The translations under genes were made by a program, and so were the position numbers. Positions 43,875 through 51,734 of a DNA stretch of 64,000 nucleotides are shown piece by piece. How positions within the stretch are numbered: the first letter of the stretch is position 1; the number at the start of each line of letters is the position of its first letter. The notes below the pieces were generated by a model. The model did not search any database, was not told where the DNA came from, and saw only the letters and a list, made by a program, of their open reading frames with translations. Origin of the DNA: Halorarum halophilum (GTDB taxonomy: Archaea > Halobacteriota > Halobacteria > Halobacteriales > Haloferacaceae); contig NZ_CP058529.1 of the NCBI RefSeq assembly GCF_013401515.1, positions 1,736,001 through 1,800,000 on the forward strand, given 5' to 3'.

Positions 43875-45088
43875 TCGTCCACCTCCCACAGCTCCACGTC
43901 GATCGTCTCGCCGGCGTCGATCCCCTCCCGGGATTCGGGCACCACCGCCCAACCGTCGGCGAGCGCGACCGACGAGAGCACGCCCGACCCGGACGCGCGG
44001 GTCGGCTCGGCTGCGAGTCCGTCCTTCCCCTCCGCGAGTCGAACCCGCGCGAACGTCCGGGTCCCCGGCTCCGAGGAGAGCTTCCGCGTCAGCGTCGCCC
44101 GGCGGGTCGGGTGCGGGTCGGCGGGGAGCCCGCCGATCTCCTTCAGCACGGGTCGGAGGAACTGGACCGCGTTGACGATGCAGGCGACCGGGTAGCCGGG
44201 GAGCATCAGGACCGGCGTCCCCTCCGCGACCCCGAGCGCGACCGGGTGGCCGGGCTTGAGGGCGACGCCGTGGACCAGCACCTCGCCGAGGTCAGCGACG
44301 ACCTCCGGGACGAGGTCCCGTTCGCCGACCGAGGAGCCGCCGGTGGTGACGACGACGTCGTGGTCGAGGTCGCGCTCGATCGCAGCGGCGAGGGCATCCT
44401 CGTCGTCCGTGACGATCTCCCGGTACGTCGCGTCCGCGCCCCAGCGCTCGGCCAGCCGGGAGACCGTCAGGCCGTTCGTCTCGATGACCTCGCCGGGGTC
44501 GGGGTCGGCCTGCACCAGCTCCTCGCCGGTCGGAACGACGGAGACGCGGGGGCGCTCGAACACCTCCACGTCGGCCAGGCCGACGGACTTCAGCAGCCCC
44601 AGGTCCGAGGGGCGGAGCCGGTGTGGCGGCTCGTACAGCGTATGTCCCTGGGCGACGTCCTCGCCGGTCGGGCCGACGTTCTCGCCCTCGGCGACGGCGT
44701 CGAACACCTCCACCTCGCGCCCCAGGTCCTCGGTCTCCTCGACCATGACGACGGCGTCGGCGCCCGCGGGGAGTTCGCTCCCGGTGTGGACCCGGACCGC
44801 CTCCTCCGGTCCGACCTCGTCTTCGCCGGCGAACAGGACGGCCGGCGAGCGGCCGGACGCGCCGAAGGTGTCGGCCGCTCGGACGGCGTAGCCGTCCATC
44901 GCGGCGCGGTCGTACCCCGGCACCGGGTTCGGCGCCGTCAGCGGCCCGGCGACGGCGCGCCCGTCGGCCTCGACGAGGGGGATCCGCTCCGTCCGGCCGT
45001 GACGCGAGGCGTGCGTGAGCAGGCGCTCGCGGGCGTCCGCAACCCGAGTCCGGTCCTTGAACCCGGCGCTCGTGCGATCGTGACTCAT
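43871..45088 (-). CDS. moeA: Molybdopterin molybdenumtransferase MoeA
   Basis: A 405-residue MoeA of standard length. Motifs: NPVPGYDRAAMDGYAVRAAD, VHTGSELPAGADAVVMVEET, VVPTGEELV, TTGGSSVGERDLVPEVV and HGVALKPGHPVALGV. The ATG at 45088 begins MSHDRTSAGFKDRTRV. It overlaps the MoeA-PBP gene by 4 bp and is the promoter-proximal gene of the pair. Two MoeA proteins side by side often serve molybdenum and tungsten, or act as a heterodimer. Confidence 0.95.
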   Translation of the reverse strand: MSHDRTSAGFKDRTRVADARERLLTHASRHGRTERIPLVEADGRAVAGPLTAPNPVPGYDRAAMDGYAVRAADTFGASGRSPAVLFAGEDEVGPEEAVRVHTGSELPAGADAVVMVEETEDLGREVEVFDAVAEGENVGPTGEDVAQGHTLYEPPHRLRPSDLGLLKSVGLADVEVFERPRVSVVPTGEELVQADPDPGEVIETNGLTVSRLAERWGADATYREIVTDDEDALAAAIERDLDHDVVVTTGGSSVGERDLVPEVVADLGEVLVHGVALKPGHPVALGVAEGTPVLMLPGYPVACIVNAVQFLRPVLKEIGGLPADPHPTRRATLTRKLSSEPGTRTFARVRLAEGKDGLAAEPTRASGSGVLSSVALADGWAVVPESREGIDAGETIDVELWEVDE

Positions 45089-45457
45089 AGGTCGGGGTTG
45101 GTGTCGTGTCGTTGTAAAAGGCTCACTCGTCAGTAGCTGGGCGGAGCGTCGACCGGTGCTCAGCAAAGGGGAGCAAGATAGCGACGACCGCGAAAGCCCC
45201 CGGGACTCTGGACTCGGGGGGCACAACTCTGCGGTCCTCGGCTCGCTCACTCCGTTCGCTCGCCTGTGGTGCTTGAGGCGCCCGCCTTCGTCCAGAGCCG
45301 TGGGGGCTTTCCAGGCTGTCCCAGTGCCAAAGTAAACCGGAGCGAGTACGGCCACGAGTGCATCAACCCACCCACGAACACGAAACACCCCGAATCCCCA
45401 CCGTCGAACCGGTAATCGACCGCGGCGCTTTTAGACGACCCACACATACGCAGAGGC
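45089..45457. other. Intergenic region between moeA and hsp20
   Basis: The 369 bases contain a palindromic element at 45191-45312 and the hsp20 promoter (a gcttttagacg box about 30 bp before the ATG). No gene is seen. Confidence 0.45.
45191..45312. repeat. Palindromic element with 23-bp imperfect terminal repeats
   Basis: The ends, cgaaagcccccgggactctg (45191-45210 plus gac) and gtccagagccgtgggggctt (45290-45309 plus tcc), are inverted copies with few mismatches around a 76-bp centre with the palindrome cggctcgctcactccgttcg. Motifs like the ends occur near 2828 and 14535. This looks like a small non-autonomous repeat or a highly structured noncoding element. Confidence 0.55.
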
Positions 45458-45814
45458 ATGTCGACACTGCGCGAGGCGCTCCGGGAACTCCCTGCTGCGG
45501 TGTTCGCCGACCTGCTGGAGAGCGACGACGAGTACCTCCTCGTGATCGACCTCCCCGGCGCCACCGCCGAGACGACCGAGGTGACCTTCGAGGGTGGCCG
45601 CCTCGACGTCGAGGCACGGCGCGAGAAGGACGTGCCCGCCGACTTCGAGTACGTCGAGGAGGAACGGCGCCTCTTCCTCGACGCCGACCTCCCGCTCCCG
45701 CCGGACGCGACCGACGAGGAGGCGAACGCGTCGATGGACAGGGGGGTCCTGGAGGTCCGCCTGCCCAAGCGGACCGCCACCGCGGACCGAACCATCCCCG
45801 TCACGGACGCGTAG
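45458..45814 (+). CDS. Hsp20/alpha-crystallin family protein
   Basis: A 118-residue small heat-shock protein. The alpha-crystallin domain is visible as YLLVIDLPGATAETTEVTFE, RLDVEARREKDV, and the closing strand GVLEVRLPKRTA (the G-x-L motif). It lacks the C-terminal I-x-I tail motif in clear form (TIPV may serve). It is followed 6 bp later by the UbiB-like gene, so both are likely in one operon with a promoter containing gcttttagac. Confidence 0.88.
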   Translation: MSTLREALRELPAAVFADLLESDDEYLLVIDLPGATAETTEVTFEGGRLDVEARREKDVPADFEYVEEERRLFLDADLPLPPDATDEEANASMDRGVLEVRLPKRTATADRTIPVTDA

Positions 45815-45820
45815 GGCGGG

Positions 45821-47617
45821 GTGGTCACGCTGGTCTCTCCCCGCGCCTACTGGCGGTTCCCGCTCGTGGTGTACCGCTTTCTCCCGCTCATCGTCGCCTA
45901 CGCCCGCGACCGCCGACGCTTCCTCCTGTTCGGGCCGTCCCGGTCCGTCTCGCCCGCCGTCCGTCGCGAGCGGGCGTCGGTGCTGCTCGACACGCTGTTG
46001 ACGCTCGGGCCGACGTTCATCAAACTCGGGCAGATCCTCTCCACCCGGCCGGACGTCCTCCCGCCCGAGTACATCGACGTGCTGTCCACGCTCCAGGACG
46101 ACGTGCCGCCGGCACCCTGGCCCGAGTCCCGGGAGGTGCTGGAGGCGGAACTCGGCCCCGTCGAGGAGGTGTTCGACGAGTTCGACGTCGACCCCATCTC
46201 GGGGGCGAGCCTCGGGCAGGTGTACGTCGCCACCTACGAGGGCCAGCGCGTGGCGGTGAAGGTTCGCCGACCGGGGATCGAGGACCTGGTGAACGCCGAC
46301 CTCCGGGTCATCAAGTGGTCGCTCCCGGTGCTCTCGCGGTTCGTCGGGCAGGGCCAGGCGTTCTCGCTCGAGAACCTCGCGGAGGAGTTCGACCGCACCA
46401 TCACCCAGGAGATGGACTACGAGCGGGAGCGCGCGATGCTCGAGCAGATCCGCGACAACTTCGCGGACGAGGACCGCATCGTCATCCCCCACACGGTCGG
46501 TGCCGCCTCCGGCCCGCGGGTGCTCACGATGGAGTACCGCCCGGGGACGAAGATCAGCGACACGGCCGCCCTCGACCGGGCGGGCATCGACCGGACGGAG
46601 CTCGCGCGGACGCTCCAGGAGGCGTATCTCAAGATGATCATCGACGACGGCACCTTCCACGCGGACCCCCACCCGGGGAACCTCTCGGTCACCGACGACG
46701 GCCGGATCATCTTCTACGACTTCGGCATGTCGGGCCACGTCGACCCGTTCGTCCAGGACCGAATCGTCGACTTCTACGTCTCGATCGCGAACCAGGACAT
46801 CGACGGCATCCTGGACGCGCTCGTGGCGATGGGGACGCTCTCGCCGGAGGCCGACCGGGCCGTGATGGCGGACGTGATGGAGCTCGCCATCGCCGACGTG
46901 CGCGGCGAGGACATCGAGCAGTACCGGGTCCAGCAGGTGATCGAACAGGTCGAATCCACCATCTACGACTTCCCGCTCCGACTCCCGCAGAACATGGCGC
47001 TCGTCCTCCGCGTCGCGACCGTCGTAGAGGGGGTGTGTGTCACCCTCGACCCGAACTTCGACTTCATCGAGGTGGCGACCGACTACCTCCGGGAGGAGGG
47101 CTACCTGGAGGAGACCGCGGAACGGCTCGTTCGCGACGCGGCCCGACAGACCCGCGACACCGCGGAGGCTATCTTCACCGTCCCGCCGAAACTCGACTCC
47201 GTCCTCGACTCGGTCCAGCGCGAGGACCTGACGGTGAACGTCACCCTGACCGACGAGAGCCGCATCATCGACAGGCTCGCCAAGCGGCTCGCCTACTCCA
47301 TCCTGACCGCAGTCGGCCTCCTGTCGGCGTCCATCGTCTACTCGTTCGGCGACACGGACGTCGAGATGTACCTCGCTGTCGCCATCGTCGTCCTGACGCT
47401 CCCGATGGCGTTCTTCCTCTACCGCTCGTTCCGCACGAAGCGACGCGGCATCCAGGCCAGCCCGCAGTTCACCCGACAGAGCATGCGCGAGCGGCAGCGG
47501 ACGAGCGGCGCGGAGGGTGCCGACGTGAGCGGGGGTGACGGTGCGATGATCCCCGGGGCGACGACGCGGACCGGCGTCGCCGAGAGCGAGGACGGGAGCG
47601 ACGTGCGTCGGAAGTAG
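45821..47617 (+). CDS. ABC1/UbiB (AarF) family atypical kinase
   Basis: A 598-residue membrane-associated protein kinase-like protein. The KxGQ extension FIKLGQILSTRPDVLPPEY, the Ala-rich loop GASLGQVYVATYEGQRVAVK with the catalytic Lys, EMDYERERAML, the catalytic FHADPHPGNLSVTDD and YDFGMSGHV are all present. Two C-terminal membrane helices (LAYSILTAVGLLSASIVYS, MYLAVAIVVLTLPMAFF) are followed by a disordered tail. UbiB proteins support isoprenoid quinone and lipid handling. GTG start, 6 bp after hsp20. A hairpin (CGGACACG/CGTGTCCG, 47643-47668) follows the stop. Confidence 0.94.
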   Translation: MVTLVSPRAYWRFPLVVYRFLPLIVAYARDRRRFLLFGPSRSVSPAVRRERASVLLDTLLTLGPTFIKLGQILSTRPDVLPPEYIDVLSTLQDDVPPAPWPESREVLEAELGPVEEVFDEFDVDPISGASLGQVYVATYEGQRVAVKVRRPGIEDLVNADLRVIKWSLPVLSRFVGQGQAFSLENLAEEFDRTITQEMDYERERAMLEQIRDNFADEDRIVIPHTVGAASGPRVLTMEYRPGTKISDTAALDRAGIDRTELARTLQEAYLKMIIDDGTFHADPHPGNLSVTDDGRIIFYDFGMSGHVDPFVQDRIVDFYVSIANQDIDGILDALVAMGTLSPEADRAVMADVMELAIADVRGEDIEQYRVQQVIEQVESTIYDFPLRLPQNMALVLRVATVVEGVCVTLDPNFDFIEVATDYLREEGYLEETAERLVRDAARQTRDTAEAIFTVPPKLDSVLDSVQREDLTVNVTLTDESRIIDRLAKRLAYSILTAVGLLSASIVYSFGDTDVEMYLAVAIVVLTLPMAFFLYRSFRTKRRGIQASPQFTRQSMRERQRTSGAEGADVSGGDGAMIPGATTRTGVAESEDGSDVRRK

Positions 47618-47994
47618 GGACGAACCGGACGGACTATCACGACGGACACGTCCCGCAGTGCGTGTCCGAACCGAGTACCGGTACACCAACGATCGGAAAC
47701 GGAAGTCGATCTCGGCCCTGCACGGCTGCCCGTGGTGAGCTCGATCGATCCTGCGACCCTGCCGGCCGCTGGTTCGTGGGCTGTCCCCCCGTCGCAAGTA
47801 GTGGGACTCGATGTCGTTCGTCCGGACTGTCGGCGTGGCCATCCGTAGAACACGGAGGGCACGAGTCTCCCTGCTCCCGATCCGATGGAAAGTGCTGCTC
47901 CTGCCAGTCCCGGCATCGCACTAGAGTTAGGGCAGTGGCGTTGTCGGACGCGTGGGACTTCAGCCGGAGTCCACGCGGAGTCGAGGACGCGTTA
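47618..47994. other. Convergent intergenic region with hairpins
   Basis: There is no convincing gene in these 377 bases. A hairpin at 47643-47668 (8-bp arms) lies 25 bp after the UbiB-like stop, and another at 47949-47977 (CGCGTGGGACT/AGTCCACGCG, one bulge) lies 17 bp after the isomerase stop on the other strand. Both may be transcript 3' structures. GC content is locally lower and the middle part is Cys/Ser/Arg-rich if translated, unlike halo proteins. Confidence 0.4.
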
Positions 47995-48846
47995 TCAGTC
48001 GACGTACCGTTCGAGGACCTCGCGGGACCGCTCGGCCGCCCGGTCCGGTTCGTCCGGGTACGTGTACAGTTCGAGGGTGGCGAACCCGTCGTAGCCGACG
48101 TCGTCGAGCGCGTCGAATATCGCCCCGAAGTCGAGGTCACCCTCCCCGGGGATGCGGTGGTAGTGTTTGCCCCGCCGCCCCCCGACGATGTCCTCGAGGT
48201 GGACGCCCGTGATGTGGCCGGCACACCGGCGGACCGCCTCCGCGGGGTCCTCGCCGTACACCGCCGCGTGGCCGACGTCGAGGTTGACGCCGAGCGAGTC
48301 GCGTCCGACGTCGTCGATGAGTTCCAGCACCTCGTCGGTGCACTCGACCAGCAGTTCGGGTTCGTACTCGATGCCCACGTCGACGCCCTCGGACTCGGCG
48401 TAGTCGAGGATCTCGTCGAGCGACTCCCGCAGGTACTCGTGGGCGCGCTCGGGTGGGGTGCCCGGCAACGGTCGACCGGTCGCGACGCAGACGGCCGGCG
48501 CCCCGACTGCCGACGCGAGGTCGATGGCCCTCTTCGTGTACTCGACCCGCCAGACCCGGTCGTCCTCGTCCCCGGTGACGATGGTGGGGTCGAAGAACGA
48601 CGACGGCGGCGCGTCGTCGTAGTAGCCGGTCGCCGTGTTCGCGTTGACGTTCGAGACCGACAGTCCCGTCTCGTCGAGCGCCTCGCGCACGTCCGCGAGG
48701 TCGTCGTCGCCGAACCAGGGGAAGAACGCGTGTGGCTCGTCGCCGAGCAGTTCGACGCCGTCGTAGCCGTGGCGTCCGATCCGCCGGACGGCCTCCGGGA
48801 GGTCGAATCGGGTGTAGGCGTTCGTCGAGAAGGCGAGTTTAACCAT
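47995..48846 (-). CDS. Sugar-phosphate isomerase/epimerase (EboE-like), copy 2
   Basis: A 283-residue TIM-barrel protein of the xylose isomerase-like/AP endonuclease 2 superfamily. The start MVKLAFSTNAYTRFDLPEA, EYEPELLVECTDEVLELIDD, GVNLDVGHAAVYGEDP and GHITGVHLEDIVGGRRGKHY give the Glu, Asp-His and His metal ligands. It is about 40% similar by eye to the gene at 49864-50739, with the same order of motifs. It is the last gene of the minus-strand run, 71 bp after the UbiA-like gene. The substrate is unknown; the context is an ebo-like cluster. Confidence 0.9.
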   Translation of the reverse strand: MVKLAFSTNAYTRFDLPEAVRRIGRHGYDGVELLGDEPHAFFPWFGDDDLADVREALDETGLSVSNVNANTATGYYDDAPPSSFFDPTIVTGDEDDRVWRVEYTKRAIDLASAVGAPAVCVATGRPLPGTPPERAHEYLRESLDEILDYAESEGVDVGIEYEPELLVECTDEVLELIDDVGRDSLGVNLDVGHAAVYGEDPAEAVRRCAGHITGVHLEDIVGGRRGKHYHRIPGEGDLDFGAIFDALDDVGYDGFATLELYTYPDEPDRAAERSREVLERYVD

Positions 48847-48917
48847 GGTACACGGTCTTAGCCGGGGGTTCAAATCGTTTCTCCCGACGCCCGGAAGATC
48901 GCCCGCATCGGAATGGT

Positions 48918-49862
48918 TCACGTCACGTCGAACACGCCGGAGAGCACGACCGCCGGGACGAGGAACGCCAGCACCGCGAGCGCCCACGCAGATCCCGCGA
49001 TCGCGGCGAACGCCGCGTCCAGCACGACCAGCCCCAGCACGCACGTCCCGACGGCGGGTCCGATGGTCCCCGGCGACGGGTCGGCGTACGCCGCCCGAAG
49101 CGCCCGGCCGGTCCACGCGACGAAGCCGACGAGAAGCGCTCCCGAGAGCGCGACGTCGACCAGCGGGGGGGAGCGCAGGAAGAGGAGGCCGACGAGTCCG
49201 AGAACGGCGACGGCCACCCCGGCCACTCCAGTCGACACCGCACCCCGGTCCGCGTCGCCGGTCTCGCTCTCGGCCATGGACGTGACCCCGGCGATGTAGA
49301 GGAGGACGATCGCGGGTACGGCGAGCGTCCACGATGGAAGCTCCGTCGGACGGACGGCCGCCGTCGTTCCCAGCAGGACGTTCAGCCCCCTGCACGCGCC
49401 CATGGTCAGGAAGCCGAGCGTCGACCCCTTGAACGCGCCGTCGTAGAGCAGCACGGCGAGGGCGACACCGCCGGCGACGAGGCCGGCGGTCGCGCCGCCG
49501 GCGACCGCGGCGACCGCGACGCCGCCGGCCAGCAGGCTCCCGCCGAACACGACCGCCGCCGGTCGGGAGACGTCGCCGGAGGGGATTGGTCGCTCCCGGC
49601 GCTCGCGGGCGTCCTCCGGCGCGTCGAAGTAGTCGTTCAGCGTCGTCCCCGCGCCGTACAGCAGCACCGAGGCGGCCGCCAGACCGGCGACGGTCCCGAC
49701 CGAGACGGCGTGGCCGGCCGCGACGACGAGCGCGACGCCGAGCAGGACGTCCGGCGGGGCGGTGAAGAGGTTGGGGAGTCGAACCAGCGTGGCGTACGCG
49801 GCGAGCGGACGCCGGCTGTTCCCGTCCGCGTCCACCTCGTGGTGTTCGGACGGGACCGTCAT
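48918..49862 (-). CDS. eboC: UbiA-family prenyltransferase-like protein (EboC-like)
   Basis: A 314-residue membrane protein with about nine helices. The first Asp-rich motif is NDYFDAPED (NDxxDxxxD), coordinating Mg-diphosphate in UbiA enzymes, followed by RRERPIPSGDVS. The second loop is YDGAFKGSTLGFLTMGACRG, then LNVLLGTTAAV, the form typical of the EboC branch. UbiA proteins transfer prenyl groups to aromatic or glycerol acceptors. The gene sits 1 bp after an isomerase gene and belongs to an operon with a TatD-like hydrolase. EboC assignment by motif and context. Confidence 0.88.
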   Translation of the reverse strand: MTVPSEHHEVDADGNSRRPLAAYATLVRLPNLFTAPPDVLLGVALVVAAGHAVSVGTVAGLAAASVLLYGAGTTLNDYFDAPEDARERRERPIPSGDVSRPAAVVFGGSLLAGGVAVAAVAGGATAGLVAGGVALAVLLYDGAFKGSTLGFLTMGACRGLNVLLGTTAAVRPTELPSWTLAVPAIVLLYIAGVTSMAESETGDADRGAVSTGVAGVAVAVLGLVGLLFLRSPPLVDVALSGALLVGFVAWTGRALRAAYADPSPGTIGPAVGTCVLGLVVLDAAFAAIAGSAWALAVLAFLVPAVVLSGVFDVT

Positions 49863-49863
49863 G

Positions 49864-50739
49864 TCAGGCCCAACCGTGCTCCCGCAGGTACCGCATCGCG
49901 TCGTGTGCGGTCTCCTCGGCGGTCTCCCCGTACGGGTACAGTTCGACGGTGACGAAGCCGTCGTAGCCGCTCCCCTCGACGGTGCTCAGGAAGCCGTCGA
50001 TGTCCATCGCGCCCTCGCCGAGCTGGGTGTGCTCGTGTCGCCGGTCCGCGGGAATGTCCTCGATGTGGTAGTGGCTCGTGTACTCTGCCAGTTCGTCGAC
50101 AAGTTCGGCGGGGTCCTCGCCGACCGAGAAAAAGTGCCCCGCGTCGAAGTTGCAGCCGACGCTGTCGGAGTCGACCCGGTCCATCAGGTCGAGGAAGTCG
50201 TCGGAGGTCTCGATCAGGAGTTCCGGCTCGGGCTCCACGAGCACGTCGACGCCGACCTCCTCGGCGGTCGGCGCGACCGCCTCCAGCCCCTCGACGAACT
50301 CGTCCAGCGCCTCGTCGTCGGACTTCCGCTTCGGCACCGGTCCGCCGGGCGGGACGGAGATGTGGGGGGCGCCGAGCGCGGCCGCCGTCTCCAGGGCGTC
50401 CTTCGTGTGCTCGACCCGCTTCCGGCGGTCGTCCGCGTCGAGTTCGACGAACGACGGGTGGTGGAATGCCTCCGTGTCGCGGCTGAACTCCGCCTCCTCG
50501 CTCTCGGCGCTCGGCTCGATCGCGCTGAGCATGAACGCGTTGCAGTTGCACACCTCGAGGCCGTGTTCCTCGAGCAGGCCCACGACGCGCTCGACCTCGT
50601 CCTCGTCGGCCGTCCCCGGGTACAGGTGCGGGTCGTCGAGGAGGATCTCGATCCCGTCGTAGCCGGCGTCGCCGAGCACCTCGACGGTGCTGTCCAGGTC
50701 GTAGTCGCGGAACGCGTTGGTGGAGAACCCGAACCGCAT
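49864..50739 (-). CDS. Sugar-phosphate isomerase/epimerase (EboE-like), copy 1
   Basis: A 291-residue TIM-barrel protein. The start MRFGFSTNAFRDYDLDS parallels the other copy. Metal-site motifs are VLVEPEPELLIETSDDFLDL, GCNFDAGHFFSVGEDP and SHYHIEDIPADRRHEH; CNCNAFMLSAI carries extra Cys residues absent in copy 2. Spacing is 2 bp from the TatD-like gene and 1 bp to the UbiA-like gene, so the three are almost certainly one mRNA. A member of the EboE group, substrate unknown. Confidence 0.9.
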   Translation of the reverse strand: MRFGFSTNAFRDYDLDSTVEVLGDAGYDGIEILLDDPHLYPGTADEDEVERVVGLLEEHGLEVCNCNAFMLSAIEPSAESEEAEFSRDTEAFHHPSFVELDADDRRKRVEHTKDALETAAALGAPHISVPPGGPVPKRKSDDEALDEFVEGLEAVAPTAEEVGVDVLVEPEPELLIETSDDFLDLMDRVDSDSVGCNFDAGHFFSVGEDPAELVDELAEYTSHYHIEDIPADRRHEHTQLGEGAMDIDGFLSTVEGSGYDGFVTVELYPYGETAEETAHDAMRYLREHGWA

Positions 50740-50741
50740 GG

Positions 50742-51542
50742 TCAGGGTTCGTACTCGAAGTTCGGCGACTGGCTGAAGAACTCGTACGGGTTCTCGAACA
50801 CGACCTTCCGCACCTCCTCGCGGTCCCAACCCCGGTCGAGCATCTCGTCGCGGGCCTTCGGCACCGCCAGTGGATCGGAGGGGTCCCAGTCGGCGGCGCT
50901 GTTGAACAGCATCCCGTCGGTGCCGTACTCCTCCAGCAGGTCGATGGCCGCCGAGGCCTCGATCTTCCCGGGGTAGAGCGTGAACCCGACCCAGCAATCG
51001 GTCCCGACGGCCGTGTCGATGGTGTTCTCGGTGTTGTGGTCGATGACGATGCGCTCCTGGGTCACGCCCTCGTCCTCGATCATCTCGACGATTCGCTCGG
51101 TCCCCTGCGGTTTGTTCGTGTGCGGCGTGTGGACGATGACCGGGAGTTCGCGCTCCTCGGCCATCCGAAGCTGGCGGCGGAAGGCGTCGCGTTCCTCCTG
51201 CGTGTCCTGGTCGAGCCCGATCTCGCCGACGCCGACGACGTTCTCGCGGTCGAGGTACTCGGGGAGGCGGTCCATCACCGCCTCGGCCATCTCGGGGTAG
51301 TTCGCCTCCTTCGGCTCGAGCCCGATGGTGACGTAGTGGTCGACGCCGGCGGCCCGCTCGGCGCGCTCGGTCTCGAAGTCGATGATCTGCTCGAAGTAGT
51401 CGAAGAACGAGCCGGGGTGCTGTTTGTCCGTCCCGCTCCAGAACGCCGGCTCGATACAGCACTCGATGCCGGCCCGACGGGCCCGCTCGTAGTCGTCGCT
51501 CGAGCGGGACACCATGTGCATGTGGGGGTCGATAACTCGCAT
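50742..51542 (-). CDS. TatD-like metal-dependent hydrolase (EboB-like)
   Basis: A 266-residue amidohydrolase-superfamily TIM barrel. Metal ligands: His-x-His in MRVIDPHMHMVSRSSDD, Glu in VVGVGEIGLDQDTQEERD, His in LPVIVHTPHTNKPQGTE, His in RIVIDHNTENTI, and a late Asp in MLFNSAADWDPSDP. The start at 51542 gives the DPHMHM motif near residue 6. EboB in bacterial ebo clusters belongs to this superfamily. It is the first gene of the minus-strand operon and faces the inositol-phosphate synthase gene across 192 bp. Confidence 0.92.
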   Translation of the reverse strand: MRVIDPHMHMVSRSSDDYERARRAGIECCIEPAFWSGTDKQHPGSFFDYFEQIIDFETERAERAAGVDHYVTIGLEPKEANYPEMAEAVMDRLPEYLDRENVVGVGEIGLDQDTQEERDAFRRQLRMAEERELPVIVHTPHTNKPQGTERIVEMIEDEGVTQERIVIDHNTENTIDTAVGTDCWVGFTLYPGKIEASAAIDLLEEYGTDGMLFNSAADWDPSDPLAVPKARDEMLDRGWDREEVRKVVFENPYEFFSQSPNFEYEP

Positions 51543-51734
51543 TACAGGTCGGGCGAACCGCCAGGTGTGCTTCAGTATACACCGGCTATCCATCGGGAGC
51601 GCATCGGGTAGGATTCATCTAACTGGGATAGGGCCGACTGTTCGTCCAGTAAGCGAATTCGACGAGTACGAAGTGGACCGTCGACGACCGGTAGCAGCGT
51701 TATAACAATCCGACTAACTTGGCAGTGGGGCTAC
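51543..51734. promoter_or_regulatory. Divergent promoter of the ebo-like cluster
   Basis: The 192 bp drive two operons. On the plus side, agcgttataacaatcc (about 51697-51712) is a TATA-like element about 30 bp before the synthase ATG. On the minus side, a gtatactgaagc stretch (about 51569-51580) is at a similar spacing for the TatD-like gene. The sequence between is richer in A/T than the genes. A shared regulator is possible. Confidence 0.5.

Noticed and set aside
47662-47995. Plus-strand Cys/Ser-rich frame in the gap after the UbiB-like gene
   Set aside because: It continues antisense into the isomerase gene and has non-halophilic composition; only hairpins are reported there.
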